DNA of 64,000 nt from the NCBI RefSeq assembly GCF_001292625.1, contig NZ_LAJH01000012.1:124001-188000 (forward strand). Reading direction: 5' to 3'. The DNA comes from Shimia sp. SK013 (GTDB lineage: Bacteria > Pseudomonadota > Alphaproteobacteria > Rhodobacterales > Rhodobacteraceae). A program made the position numbers and the translations under genes. The notes under the pieces were generated by a model. It was not told the DNA's origin, did no database searches, and saw only the letters and a list, made by a program, of their open reading frames with translations. Numbering within the stretch: the first letter of the stretch is position 1; each line of letters begins with the position of its first letter. This document shows, one piece after another, positions 25,090 through 33,278 of this stretch.

Positions 25090-26301
25090 ATGGCATCACT
25101 CACTCCAATTTCCCGCAAACCTTTGTCTTTTGTTTTGCCAACCACGGCGGCCTTCGGCGCGCTGCTGGGGCTGTTCGTTGGCACGGCCAACGGCTCTGCG
25201 TCCCTTGGGATACTGATCGGCGCCGTGATTGTGGCGGCGATGGGGGCTGTCTTCATTCTGGGTCTCAAGAATGAGCAGATGGCAAAATGGATTGCTATTG
25301 TCGGCGTCGCAGCCCTTGGATTCTTTTTCGCAGGCTTGCCCGGGGCAATCATCGGTGCCCTGTCAGGTTGGTTCTTTCATTGGATAACCTACTGGCTTTA
25401 CGAAGGACGGTATCGCGCCAAGCTGTTGCCCTATCTGTCAGGGCGACAAGTGCTGTGGCACTATACGTTCCGTGTGATTTGCGGGTCGATTTTTGTCTTC
25501 CTGATCACGCCTATCCTTGTTGTGATGCCGCTGTCGTTCAATGCCGAAGATTTCTTTACCTTTACGCCGGAAATGCTGCGGTTTGATCCCGAAGGCTATT
25601 CGCTCAAGCACTATCGTGACTTCTTCACCAACAATGAATGGCAGCGCAGTTTCAAAAACTCGCTGATCATTGCGCCGATTGCGACGGTGATTTCGGTCAG
25701 CCTTGGTACCTTGGCCGCAATCGGCCTGAGCCAGAGCCATGTGCCCGGACGTCGGGCGATCATGGCCATTCTGATTTCACCGATGATCGTGCCGCTGATC
25801 ATTTCGGCCACCGGTATGTTCTTTTTCTACAGCGACATCGGCAATTGGCTGGAAGGCACACTGGGTTTGCCAAAGACCTTTGTCGGCTATGTCAAAGTGG
25901 TGTTGGCGCATGCTGTGTTGGGCATTCCCTTTGTGATCATCACGGTCACAGCTACGCTTGTGGGCTTTGACCATTCGCTGACGCGGGCCGCGGCCAATAT
26001 GGGCGCCAATCCGGTCACGACGTTCTTCCGCGTGCAAATGCCGCTGATTTTGCCGGGTGTGATCTCGGGCGGGCTGTTTGCTTTCATTACCTCGTTTGAC
26101 GAAGTGGTTGTGGTGTTGTTTGTCGGGTCGGCCAGCCAAAAGACGCTGCCGTGGCAGATGTTTACTGGCCTGCGCGAGCAGATCAGCCCAACCATTCTTG
26201 CGGTGGCGACGATCCTTGTGGGCATTTCAATCCTGTTGTTGGCGACGGTCGAAATTCTGCGCCGCCGGTCTGAGCGGTTGCGCGGTATGAGCCCGACTTG
26301 A
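25090..26301 (+). CDS. ABC importer permease (PotC-like)
   Basis: A 403-residue permease starting at ATG 25090, five bases after the previous stop. The first ~110 residues contain extra hydrophobic helices (FGALLGLFVGTANGSASLGILIGAVIVAAMGA and following) not found in classical PotC (~265 residues); the transporter core then starts at FRVICGSIFVFLITPILVVMPLSF. The EAA loop is LTRAAANMGANPVTTFFRVQMPLILPGV. It completes the importer. The N-terminal four-helix-like extension is unusual in length and may help membrane assembly. Confidence 0.9.
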   Translation: MASLTPISRKPLSFVLPTTAAFGALLGLFVGTANGSASLGILIGAVIVAAMGAVFILGLKNEQMAKWIAIVGVAALGFFFAGLPGAIIGALSGWFFHWITYWLYEGRYRAKLLPYLSGRQVLWHYTFRVICGSIFVFLITPILVVMPLSFNAEDFFTFTPEMLRFDPEGYSLKHYRDFFTNNEWQRSFKNSLIIAPIATVISVSLGTLAAIGLSQSHVPGRRAIMAILISPMIVPLIISATGMFFFYSDIGNWLEGTLGLPKTFVGYVKVVLAHAVLGIPFVIITVTATLVGFDHSLTRAAANMGANPVTTFFRVQMPLILPGVISGGLFAFITSFDEVVVVLFVGSASQKTLPWQMFTGLREQISPTILAVATILVGISILLLATVEILRRRSERLRGMSPT

Positions 26302-26462
26302 CCAACTGCGAGTGATGTTTTAGCCGTTCTGATATGCAGGCCGTCCGCGATGGCGTCGTGGACACACGGGCTGCAGGGTCCTCGCTTGCCGAGGCCGCCT
26401 TGTCCTGAACGCCGGGACTTTGTGGCCGGGTGACCTGTTCTACCCGGACAGGAGTGACTAAG

Positions 26463-27683
26463 ATGACTGACCTTTCAAACCGCCCAGAGTTTTTTAACCG
26501 CCCCAATGGCGACAAAGCGCCTTTGCCGTTCAGCAAGGCGGAATACGCCCGCCGTTTGGCGGCGCTGCGTGCGATCATGCAAGCGCGGGACATTCCTGCT
26601 GTTCTGCTGACGTCGATGCACAATATCGCCTACTACTCGGGCTTTCTGTATTGCTCTTTTGGACGGCCTTATGGCTGCGTCGTTACGATGGACGACTGCA
26701 CGACGGTTTCCGCCAACATTGACGCGGGTCAACCGTGGCGGCGATCGGTGGAAAACAATGTAATTTACACGGATTGGCAGCGGAATAACTATTGGCGGGC
26801 TGTGGCGTCTTTGGTTGGCAATGCGCGCCGGATTGGCGTTGAGAATGACCATCTGACGCTTGCGCAGAGGGATCTTGCACTAGATCTCCTTGGTGCGCCT
26901 GAGTTGGTGGACATCGCGCCTGCCACCATGCAAGCCCGCATGGTGAAGTCCGAAGAGGAAATCACGTTGATCAAAGGTGGCGCGCGGACGGCTGACGTTG
27001 GTGGTGCGGCCATTCATGCGGCGATCCGCGAGGGTGCAACCGAAATCGAAATAGCAATGGCGGGGCGTGACGCGATGGAGGTCGAGATTGCCCGGGCCTA
27101 TCCTGATGCGGAATACCGTGACACCTGGGTTTGGTTTCAATCCGGTCTCAACACTGACGGCGCCCACAATCCGGTGACAAAGCGTGCGCTTGAAAAGGGC
27201 GATATCCTGTCCCTGAACACGTTTCCGATGATCTCCGGCTACTATACGGCGCTGGAGCGTACTTTGTTTTGCGGTGCTCCCGATGCTGCATCTTTGCGCC
27301 TCTGGGAGGCCAACGTGGCGGCGCATGAGTTGGGTCTGAGCCTGATCAAACCCGGTGCGACCTGCTCGGGGATCACGCAGGAGATTAACCGGTTCTTTGA
27401 AAGCGAAGGTCTGCTGCAATACCGCTCGTTTGGCTATGGGCATTCGTTTGGTGTTCTCAGCCATTACTATGGCCGCGAGGCAGGACTTGAGCTGCGCGAG
27501 GACATCGACACAGCGCTCGAGCCGGGCATGGTCGTGTCGATTGAGCCGATGATCTGGGTGCCCGAAGGCACGCCAGGGGCAGGCGGTTATCGCGAGCATG
27601 ACATTTTGGTGGTCGGGGACAGTGGTGCGGAAAACATCACCGGATTCCCCTATGGGCCCGAGCACAATATCATCGACGCCTGA
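26463..27683 (+). CDS. Creatinase (creatine amidinohydrolase)
   Basis: A 406-residue M24-fold enzyme that hydrolyses creatine to sarcosine and urea (EC 3.5.3.3). CAGGAG precedes ATG 26463. Long blocks match Pseudomonas creatinase as I recall it: FLYCSFGRPYG, SANIDAGQPWRR, YTDWQR, TDGAHNPVT with the catalytic His235 (His232 of the P. putida enzyme), GYYTALERTLF, SFGYGHSFG.LSHYYGREAGLELREDIDT and GAGGYREHDIL. The metal-binding aspartates of M24 peptidases are absent, as expected for creatinase. It follows the ABC importer genes, which may bring in creatine or a relative. Urea produced could be used through urease, with urt genes lying 4 kb further on. Confidence 0.93.
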   Translation: MTDLSNRPEFFNRPNGDKAPLPFSKAEYARRLAALRAIMQARDIPAVLLTSMHNIAYYSGFLYCSFGRPYGCVVTMDDCTTVSANIDAGQPWRRSVENNVIYTDWQRNNYWRAVASLVGNARRIGVENDHLTLAQRDLALDLLGAPELVDIAPATMQARMVKSEEEITLIKGGARTADVGGAAIHAAIREGATEIEIAMAGRDAMEVEIARAYPDAEYRDTWVWFQSGLNTDGAHNPVTKRALEKGDILSLNTFPMISGYYTALERTLFCGAPDAASLRLWEANVAAHELGLSLIKPGATCSGITQEINRFFESEGLLQYRSFGYGHSFGVLSHYYGREAGLELREDIDTALEPGMVVSIEPMIWVPEGTPGAGGYREHDILVVGDSGAENITGFPYGPEHNIIDA

Positions 27684-27695
27684 CAGATCTATGCG

Positions 27696-27719
27696 GGTGC
27701 GCAGGGTGGTCTGCGCACC
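27696..27719 (+). terminator. Hairpin after creatinase
   Basis: GGTGCGCAG (27696-27704) and CTGCGCACC (27711-27719) form a perfect 9-bp stem with loop GGTGGT, 13 bases after the creatinase stop. A short TTTG follows a few bases later. It probably ends the catabolic operon. Confidence 0.6.
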
Positions 27720-27838
27720 TGATTTGCTTGCTCCAAAAGCCCGTGCCGCTTATCAAAAAAGAAGCGGGCAGGTTTTGTGGTTGGGCCATGAGACCAATGG
27801 GCGGGGCTATGGCCCCGACGTGAACATTGGGAGGTTTT

Positions 27839-28456
27839 ATGGCTAAGGTTATTCACTATTACGCCCATCCCGGGCACAGGTTCTCCCATACAAACAAGGC
27901 GATGTGGGATGCGTCACAGCCGGTTGAGGGGGTGACACGTGTCGACCTTTACGCTGAATATCCGCGCCATAATGTGAACATTGATCGGGAGCAACGTCGC
28001 CTGATTGATCACGATGTGGTCCTGTTTCAGTTTCCGGTGTTTTGGTATTCAGCGCCGTCTTTGCTGAAAGAGTGGATCGATTTGACGCTGGAACATGGGT
28101 TTGCTTACGGCAAGGATGGCGACAAGCTTTGCGGCAAATGGATGATGCTGGCGGTGACGGCCGCGGGACCTCAGGACGCTTATTCCGAGGGCGGCTATCA
28201 ACACTTTCCGCTGCGCACATTTCTGACGCCGTTCGAGCAAACTGCACGACTTTGCAAGATGCGATTTGCGGCGCCTTACGTGTTTTACGATGCTTTGAGG
28301 GCAGATCCGGCGGCCCATGCGCAGGGGTTTGCGGACCTGTTGAGCGGGTTGCGCGATGACCGGATTGATTTGGACAAAGCCGAGGCTGAGGGCTGTCTGT
28401 ATCACGACAGTATCGCGTCGGTATCGCGTCGGCCCGAAGGGAGCCCTGCTCAATGA
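27839..28456 (+). CDS. KefF/KefG-like NAD(P)H:quinone oxidoreductase, K+ efflux ancillary protein
   Basis: A 205-residue flavodoxin-like protein of the NQO1/MdaB/KefF family. GGGAGG stands just before ATG 27839. Family landmarks: VIHYYAHPGHRFSHTNKAM (FMN phosphate loop), the FQFPVFWYSAPSLLKEWIDLTLEHGFAYG block that lines the flavin, and the C-terminal FEQTARLCKMRFAAPYVFYDA. Such cytoplasmic proteins activate the KefB/KefC K+/H+ antiporter and detoxify quinones. The gene overlaps the antiporter gene by 4 bases, which fixes the pairing. The start is chosen over an upstream in-frame codon because of the ribosome binding site. Confidence 0.9.
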   Translation: MAKVIHYYAHPGHRFSHTNKAMWDASQPVEGVTRVDLYAEYPRHNVNIDREQRRLIDHDVVLFQFPVFWYSAPSLLKEWIDLTLEHGFAYGKDGDKLCGKWMMLAVTAAGPQDAYSEGGYQHFPLRTFLTPFEQTARLCKMRFAAPYVFYDALRADPAAHAQGFADLLSGLRDDRIDLDKAEAEGCLYHDSIASVSRRPEGSPAQ

Positions 28457-30432
28457 CTGATTTTCTGGTTCTTGCGTTCGTATTTCTGGCTGCCGGAGTG
28501 GTGGCTGTCCCCATCGCGTCGCGCTTGGGATTAGGATCCGTGCTTGGCTATCTGATCGCCGGCGTGGCCATCAGCCCGATCCTTGCCGCGCTACAAGTGG
28601 ATGTTGTTGCAATCCAGCATTTTGCCGAGTTTGGCGTGGTGATGATGCTGTTTCTTGTCGGGCTTGAACTGGAACCCAAAATGCTCTGGCAAATGCGCCA
28701 TCGGCTGTTGGGGTTGGGGGGCTTGCAGGTTGGCGTGACCACAGCGCTGGTGATGGGCGTGGCGATGGTCTTTGGCCTGTCGTGGTCTGTCGCGTTAGCC
28801 TGTGGTCTGGTGCTGGCGCTGTCTTCGACGGCGATCGTGCTGCAGACGCTCAACGAAAAGGGTCTGATGAAATCCGACGGTGGGCAGGCGAGTTTCTCGG
28901 TGCTGCTGTTTCAGGACATCGCTGTCATTCCGATGTTGGCGTTGATCCCGCTTTTGGCGCTGCCGGAGTTGGCGGATGTCGGCGGGCATGTTGTGGCGGG
29001 ACATGGCGCCGAAAGTGTGGCCGAGGCCGCGCATGGAGAGACACACGGGGAGGACCATGGCGGCGGTCATGGCATGAACATCAATCTGGTGGAAAACTTG
29101 CCGGCATGGCAGGCGGCGCTGGCTACGATAGCAGCAATTGCTGGAGTGATCATGGGCGGGGCTTATCTTACGACACCAGTGTTCCGTTTCGTGGAGATGG
29201 CCAATCTGCGAGAGTTGTTTGTCGCCACCGCATTGCTGTTTGTGATCGGCATCGCGCTGTTGATGACGTTGGTCGGATTGTCGCCTGCATTGGGCACTTT
29301 TCTTGCGGGCGTTGTTCTGGCCAACAGCGAATACCGGCATGAACTTGAAAGCGACATCGACCCGTTCAGGGGGCTGCTGCTGGGATTGTTCTTTATGACT
29401 GTTGGTGCGGCGGTGAATTTTGGTCTGCTCTTTGGCAGTTTTGGCACCTTTCTGGGTCTGACCCTTGGTTTGATGGCGATAAAGTCGGCCGTGCTGTTCG
29501 GGTTGGCGCGGATTTTCAAATTGAAGGGTGGTGACAAATACCTGTTTGGCCTCGGATTGGCGCAGGCGGGTGAATTTGGGTTTGTCTTGTTGTCCTTTAC
29601 GGTTGCCAACAATGTGCTGCCGCCCGTGGTCGCGGACCAGCTGTTGCTGGTTGTGGCACTGTCGATGATGCTGACGCCTTTGCTGTTCATTTTTCATGAA
29701 AAAGTGATCCTGCCACGCATGGCGGGGGAAACGGAGCAGGAGCCGGACGAAATTGACGAAACCGGCCAGATCATCATCGCAGGGCATGGCCGTTTTGGCG
29801 GGGTCGTTAACCGGATGATGCGGGCCGCCGGTTATTCGACAACGGTATTGGACCACTCCTCGGTTCAGTTGGAAAGGTTGCGCCGTTTTGGTGTGAAAGT
29901 GTTCTTTGGGGACGCGACGCGGCCGGATTTGCTGCATGCCGCGGGACTTCGTGAGGCGCGGTTGCTGGTCGTTGCAATTGACCAGCGGGATGCGGCAACC
30001 GAACTTGTGCGGCACGTACGCCACGAGCACCCCAAATTGGGCATCGTGGCACGGGCCGTGGACCGGCACCATGTCTATGAACTTTATGCCGCAGGCGCCA
30101 CGCACATTGTACGCGATACGTTCGATAGCGCGGTGCGGGCCGGTCGGTCAGCATATGAGGAACTGGGGATGCATGCCTTTGATGCAGAGATGTTGGCGCA
30201 GGCTTTTGTGGATGATGACAAAGCCACGCTTCTGACGCTCGCGTCGGTATATGATCCGAAAATTCCGGCGTATGAGAACGAAGAGTATCTGGAGAAACTA
30301 AAAGAGGTGGCCAGCCAGCGCGACGATATTCTGTCGGGCAATGGCAAAGCGTTTCATGTGCGGACCGATCGGGGGTGGACGCCACCGTCGCGGGAAGATC
30401 TGGACGCCGAGCAGGAAGCGGACAAAACGTGA
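28453..30432 (+). CDS. KefB/KefC-type potassium:proton antiporter (CPA2)
   Basis: A 659-residue protein with a CPA2 membrane domain of ~12 helices (residues 1-400), then a TrkA-N/RCK domain (~434-560; IIIAGHGRFGGVVNRMM is the dinucleotide-binding loop and the later LVVAIDQRDAATELVRHVR completes it) and an acidic tail. It exports K+ in exchange for H+ to protect against electrophiles, controlled by glutathione adducts and the KefF partner. Unusual is a histidine-rich insert in the loop at about 179-207 (H179, H184, H194, H198, H202, H206, with several Asp/Glu), suggesting metal or pH sensing. It overlaps the MATE gene downstream by 4 bases. Confidence 0.9.
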   Translation: MTDFLVLAFVFLAAGVVAVPIASRLGLGSVLGYLIAGVAISPILAALQVDVVAIQHFAEFGVVMMLFLVGLELEPKMLWQMRHRLLGLGGLQVGVTTALVMGVAMVFGLSWSVALACGLVLALSSTAIVLQTLNEKGLMKSDGGQASFSVLLFQDIAVIPMLALIPLLALPELADVGGHVVAGHGAESVAEAAHGETHGEDHGGGHGMNINLVENLPAWQAALATIAAIAGVIMGGAYLTTPVFRFVEMANLRELFVATALLFVIGIALLMTLVGLSPALGTFLAGVVLANSEYRHELESDIDPFRGLLLGLFFMTVGAAVNFGLLFGSFGTFLGLTLGLMAIKSAVLFGLARIFKLKGGDKYLFGLGLAQAGEFGFVLLSFTVANNVLPPVVADQLLLVVALSMMLTPLLFIFHEKVILPRMAGETEQEPDEIDETGQIIIAGHGRFGGVVNRMMRAAGYSTTVLDHSSVQLERLRRFGVKVFFGDATRPDLLHAAGLREARLLVVAIDQRDAATELVRHVRHEHPKLGIVARAVDRHHVYELYAAGATHIVRDTFDSAVRAGRSAYEELGMHAFDAEMLAQAFVDDDKATLLTLASVYDPKIPAYENEEYLEKLKEVASQRDDILSGNGKAFHVRTDRGWTPPSREDLDAEQEADKT

Positions 30433-31844
30433 GTGCGCAGGGCGGCAAGTCGGCGGTCTTCCTTGAAGGCAGCCTGATGCGGCACGTCACGCGTATGTCG
30501 TTGACGACCAGCATCGGCTTGATGGCCATTTTCGCCGTCGATTTTGTCGATATGGCGTTCATTGCGATGCTGGGCAACGACGCATTGGCGGCGGCTGTAG
30601 GGTATGCGGCGTCGCTGTTGTTTTTCACCAATTCTATCAATGTAGGGCTGTCGATTGCGGCAGGCTCTTTGGTGGCGCGTGAAATCGGTGCCGGGCGGGA
30701 CAGTCAAGCCAGAAAATACGCGACAAGCGTGGCGACTGTGGGTGTGGTGGTAGGGCTGTTGCTGCCAGGCGTGATCCTGTGGAACGTCGAGGCCATCTTG
30801 GAGGCGTTGGGCGCACAAGGAGAAGTCCTGCGGCTGTCGGCGCGCTACGTCTGGTTCATCCTGCCGACCATGTGGGTGATGGCGCTTGCGATGACCGGTA
30901 TGGCGGTGTTGCGCGCGTTTGGCGATGCGCGGCGCGCGATGCAGGCGACATTGTATGGGGGCGTGGTCAATGCGGTGCTGGACCCGATCCTGATATTCGC
31001 GGTTGGTCTGGGGCTCGACGGGGCGGCTATTGCTTCGGTGGTGGCGCGCATTGCGATGATGATCTTTGCGCTTTTGCCTGCCATCCGGACCTATGGCGGG
31101 TTCGCGCGGCCTTCGGTGGGGCAGGTCAGGGATGATTTTCAAGCGGTTCGCGCCATTGCGGTGCCGGCGGTGTTGACCAATGTGGCGACACCGGTCGGCA
31201 ACGCGATTATTGTCCGCGAAATCGCGCAATTCGGCACCGACGCCGTGGCGGGCATGGCCGTGATCGGGCGGCTGATGCCGGTTGCCTTTTCGGTGATCTT
31301 TGCACTGTCGGGTGCGATTGGTCCAATCATCGGGCAGAATTTTGGGGCTGGAAAAACTGATCGCGTTCGCGGGGCGTATTTGGCGGGCCTAAAGTTCACG
31401 GCGATCTATGTGGTGCTGATGACGGTTGTCTTGTTTGCGTTGCGTGCGCCGATTGCGGACCTGTTTCAGGCGCAAGGCGAGACGCGAACGCTGATCTATT
31501 TGTTTTGTGGACCACTGGCGCTGGCGTCGGTGTTCAACGGTTTGATTTTTGTTGGCAATGCGAGTTTCAACAACCTCGGGTATCCGATTTATTCAACCTG
31601 GGTGAATTGGGGGCGACACACGTTGGGCACCTGGCCGTTTGCGCTGCTTGGCGGGCAGATAGCGGGAGCGTCAGGTGTGTTGTTGGGGCAGGCCGCTGGC
31701 GGGATGATCTTTGCGGCTGTGAGCTGGATCATGGTGAACAGGGCGTTCGCCAAGCTGCCCAAGCCCACAGAGGTTGACCCGCATCATCCAAATTTGAGCG
31801 GGTCAATTGATGGTTCGTTGGGGGCGCGGGTGAAAAACCGTTAG
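30429..31844 (+). CDS. MATE family efflux transporter
   Basis: A 471-residue protein with about 12 hydrophobic helices starting at GTG 30429, which overlaps the antiporter stop (GTGA). It belongs to the MATE superfamily, which exports cationic drugs or metabolites using Na+ or H+. Family-typical features are the early FAVDFVDMAFIAMLG, AGSLVAREIGAGR near helix 2-3, and the repeat of this pattern in the second half (GAIGPIIGQNFGAGKTDRVRGAY). Cotranscription with KefF and KefB suggests a stress-export operon against electrophiles or toxic compounds (inference). It converges with urtE and overlaps it by 4 bases. Confidence 0.9.
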   Translation: MSAQGGKSAVFLEGSLMRHVTRMSLTTSIGLMAIFAVDFVDMAFIAMLGNDALAAAVGYAASLLFFTNSINVGLSIAAGSLVAREIGAGRDSQARKYATSVATVGVVVGLLLPGVILWNVEAILEALGAQGEVLRLSARYVWFILPTMWVMALAMTGMAVLRAFGDARRAMQATLYGGVVNAVLDPILIFAVGLGLDGAAIASVVARIAMMIFALLPAIRTYGGFARPSVGQVRDDFQAVRAIAVPAVLTNVATPVGNAIIVREIAQFGTDAVAGMAVIGRLMPVAFSVIFALSGAIGPIIGQNFGAGKTDRVRGAYLAGLKFTAIYVVLMTVVLFALRAPIADLFQAQGETRTLIYLFCGPLALASVFNGLIFVGNASFNNLGYPIYSTWVNWGRHTLGTWPFALLGGQIAGASGVLLGQAAGGMIFAAVSWIMVNRAFAKLPKPTEVDPHHPNLSGSIDGSLGARVKNR

Positions 31845-32548
31845 ACGGAGACCGCGTCACGCAAAGCGTCTTTGGCGATGGTTTGCGCGGTGCCGGTGAG
31901 TTTGACTGTGCCGCGATCCATCACCACAAAGCGGTCGCCAAGGTCGTAGGCAAAATCAAAGAACTGTTCGACCAGAATGATGCACATCTCGCCTTGGCCG
32001 CGCAGGTGGCGGATGACGTCACCGATTTGTTTGATGATGTTGGGCTGGATGCCCTCGGTTGGTTCATCCAGCAGCAAGAGTTTGGGGCGGGTGATGAGCG
32101 CGCGGGCGATGGCGAGTTGCTGTTGCTGCCCGCCGGACAGATCGCCGCCGCGGCGGGCGAGGAAATCCTTGAGGATCGGGAAAAGGTCGAAGATTTCGTC
32201 CGGAATTTTATGATCAGAACGCGGCAGGCAGGCAAAACCGGTCTCCAAGTTTTCCTTCACGGTCAGAAACGGAAAGATTTCACGCCCCTGCGGCACGTAT
32301 GCGACACCGTTTTGGGCAAGTCCGTGGGCGGAGGCTTTGGCGATGGTTTCGCCGTCAAACTGGTAGCCGCCGCCGCTGTGGGCGTGCGTGCCCGAGAGCG
32401 CCTTAAGCAAGCTGGTTTTGCCAACGCCATTGGTGCCCATGACGCAGACAACCTCGCCGATGTTGGCAGCAAGCGAGACGCCGTTGAGGATTTGACTACC
32501 GCCGTAGTGCAGCGTCAAGTCGTCGATCTGAAGGAGATTATCGGCCAA
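31841..32548 (-). CDS. urtE: Urea ABC transporter ATP-binding protein UrtE
   Basis: A 235-residue branched-chain-type ATPase (LivF class). Walker A GTNGVGKTSLLKAL, signature LSGGQQQQLAIARAL, and Walker B KLLLLDEPTEGIQPNII are evident; the EGIQP pattern is typical of UrtE. With UrtD it powers high-affinity urea uptake through UrtB and UrtC. The gene is last in the urtABCDE order and overlaps urtD by 11 bases. Its stop codon overlaps the end of the convergent MATE gene. Confidence 0.95.
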   Translation of the reverse strand: MADNLLQIDDLTLHYGGSQILNGVSLAANIGEVVCVMGTNGVGKTSLLKALSGTHAHSGGGYQFDGETIAKASAHGLAQNGVAYVPQGREIFPFLTVKENLETGFACLPRSDHKIPDEIFDLFPILKDFLARRGGDLSGGQQQQLAIARALITRPKLLLLDEPTEGIQPNIIKQIGDVIRHLRGQGEMCIILVEQFFDFAYDLGDRFVVMDRGTVKLTGTAQTIAKDALRDAVSV

Positions 32549-33278
32549 GGTACACCTCGATTACGCGTTCATCGCTGGTCACGTGGTCAAGCGAGCCTTC
32601 GGCCAGCACCGAGCCTTCGTGAAGCACTGTCACCCGGCAATCCAGACGACGGACAAATTCCATATCATGTTCCACAACCACCACCGCGCGGGTCTTGGCG
32701 GCTTCGACAAGCAGCTCCGTGGTGTGTTCGCGCTCAGACGGGCTCATGCCTGCGGCGGGTTCGTCCACCAGCAGAAGTTTGGGGTCCTGCGACAGCAACA
32801 TGCCAATTTCGAGCCACTGTTTTTGCCCGTGAGACAGCTCTCCGGATTTGCGGTAGAGCGCGGCAGAGAGGCCGATCTGATCCGCGATTTCGGCGACCTT
32901 GTCGTGATCGTGTTGTTTCGGGCGAAACCCCAGAACCGCAAACGGCGAACGGTCATTTTTTAGCGCGAGCATGAGGTTTTCCGCGACGGTTTGGTCTTCG
33001 AAAACTGTGGGGCGTTGGAATTTGCGCCCAACGCCTGCCTGCGCGATGCGGCTTTCGGTCATGGACAGGAGTGAGACCGATTTCTCGCCCCATAAGACAC
33101 GACCTTCGTCCGGTTTGGTTTTGCCCGTGATGATGTCCATAAATGTGGTCTTGCCAGCCCCGTTGGGGCCGATCACGGCGCGCATTTCTGAAGGGCCGAT
33201 CTGAAAGGCGAGGTTGTTGATGGCCTTGAACCCGTCAAAGGACACCGAAACACCAGAGACTTCGAGAAGCGTGCTCAT
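32538..33278 (-). CDS. urtD: Urea ABC transporter ATP-binding protein UrtD
   Basis: A 246-residue LivG-class ATPase. Walker A GPNGAGKTTFMDIITGKTKPD, signature LSHGQKQWLEIGMLL (the SHGQKQWLEIGM form is typical of UrtD), and Walker B KLLLVDEPAAGMSPSE are visible. It is the second nucleotide-binding subunit of the urea importer. It overlaps urtC by 4 bases at its start and urtE at its end, so the operon is translationally coupled. Confidence 0.96.
   Translation of the reverse strand: MSTLLEVSGVSVSFDGFKAINNLAFQIGPSEMRAVIGPNGAGKTTFMDIITGKTKPDEGRVLWGEKSVSLLSMTESRIAQAGVGRKFQRPTVFEDQTVAENLMLALKNDRSPFAVLGFRPKQHDHDKVAEIADQIGLSAALYRKSGELSHGQKQWLEIGMLLSQDPKLLLVDEPAAGMSPSEREHTTELLVEAAKTRAVVVVEHDMEFVRRLDCRVTVLHEGSVLAEGSLDHVTSDERVIEVYLGR

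Noticed and set aside
28795-30105. 436-codon minus-strand frame opposite kefB
   Set aside because: Gln/His/Arg-rich composition and complete overlap with a conserved antiporter.
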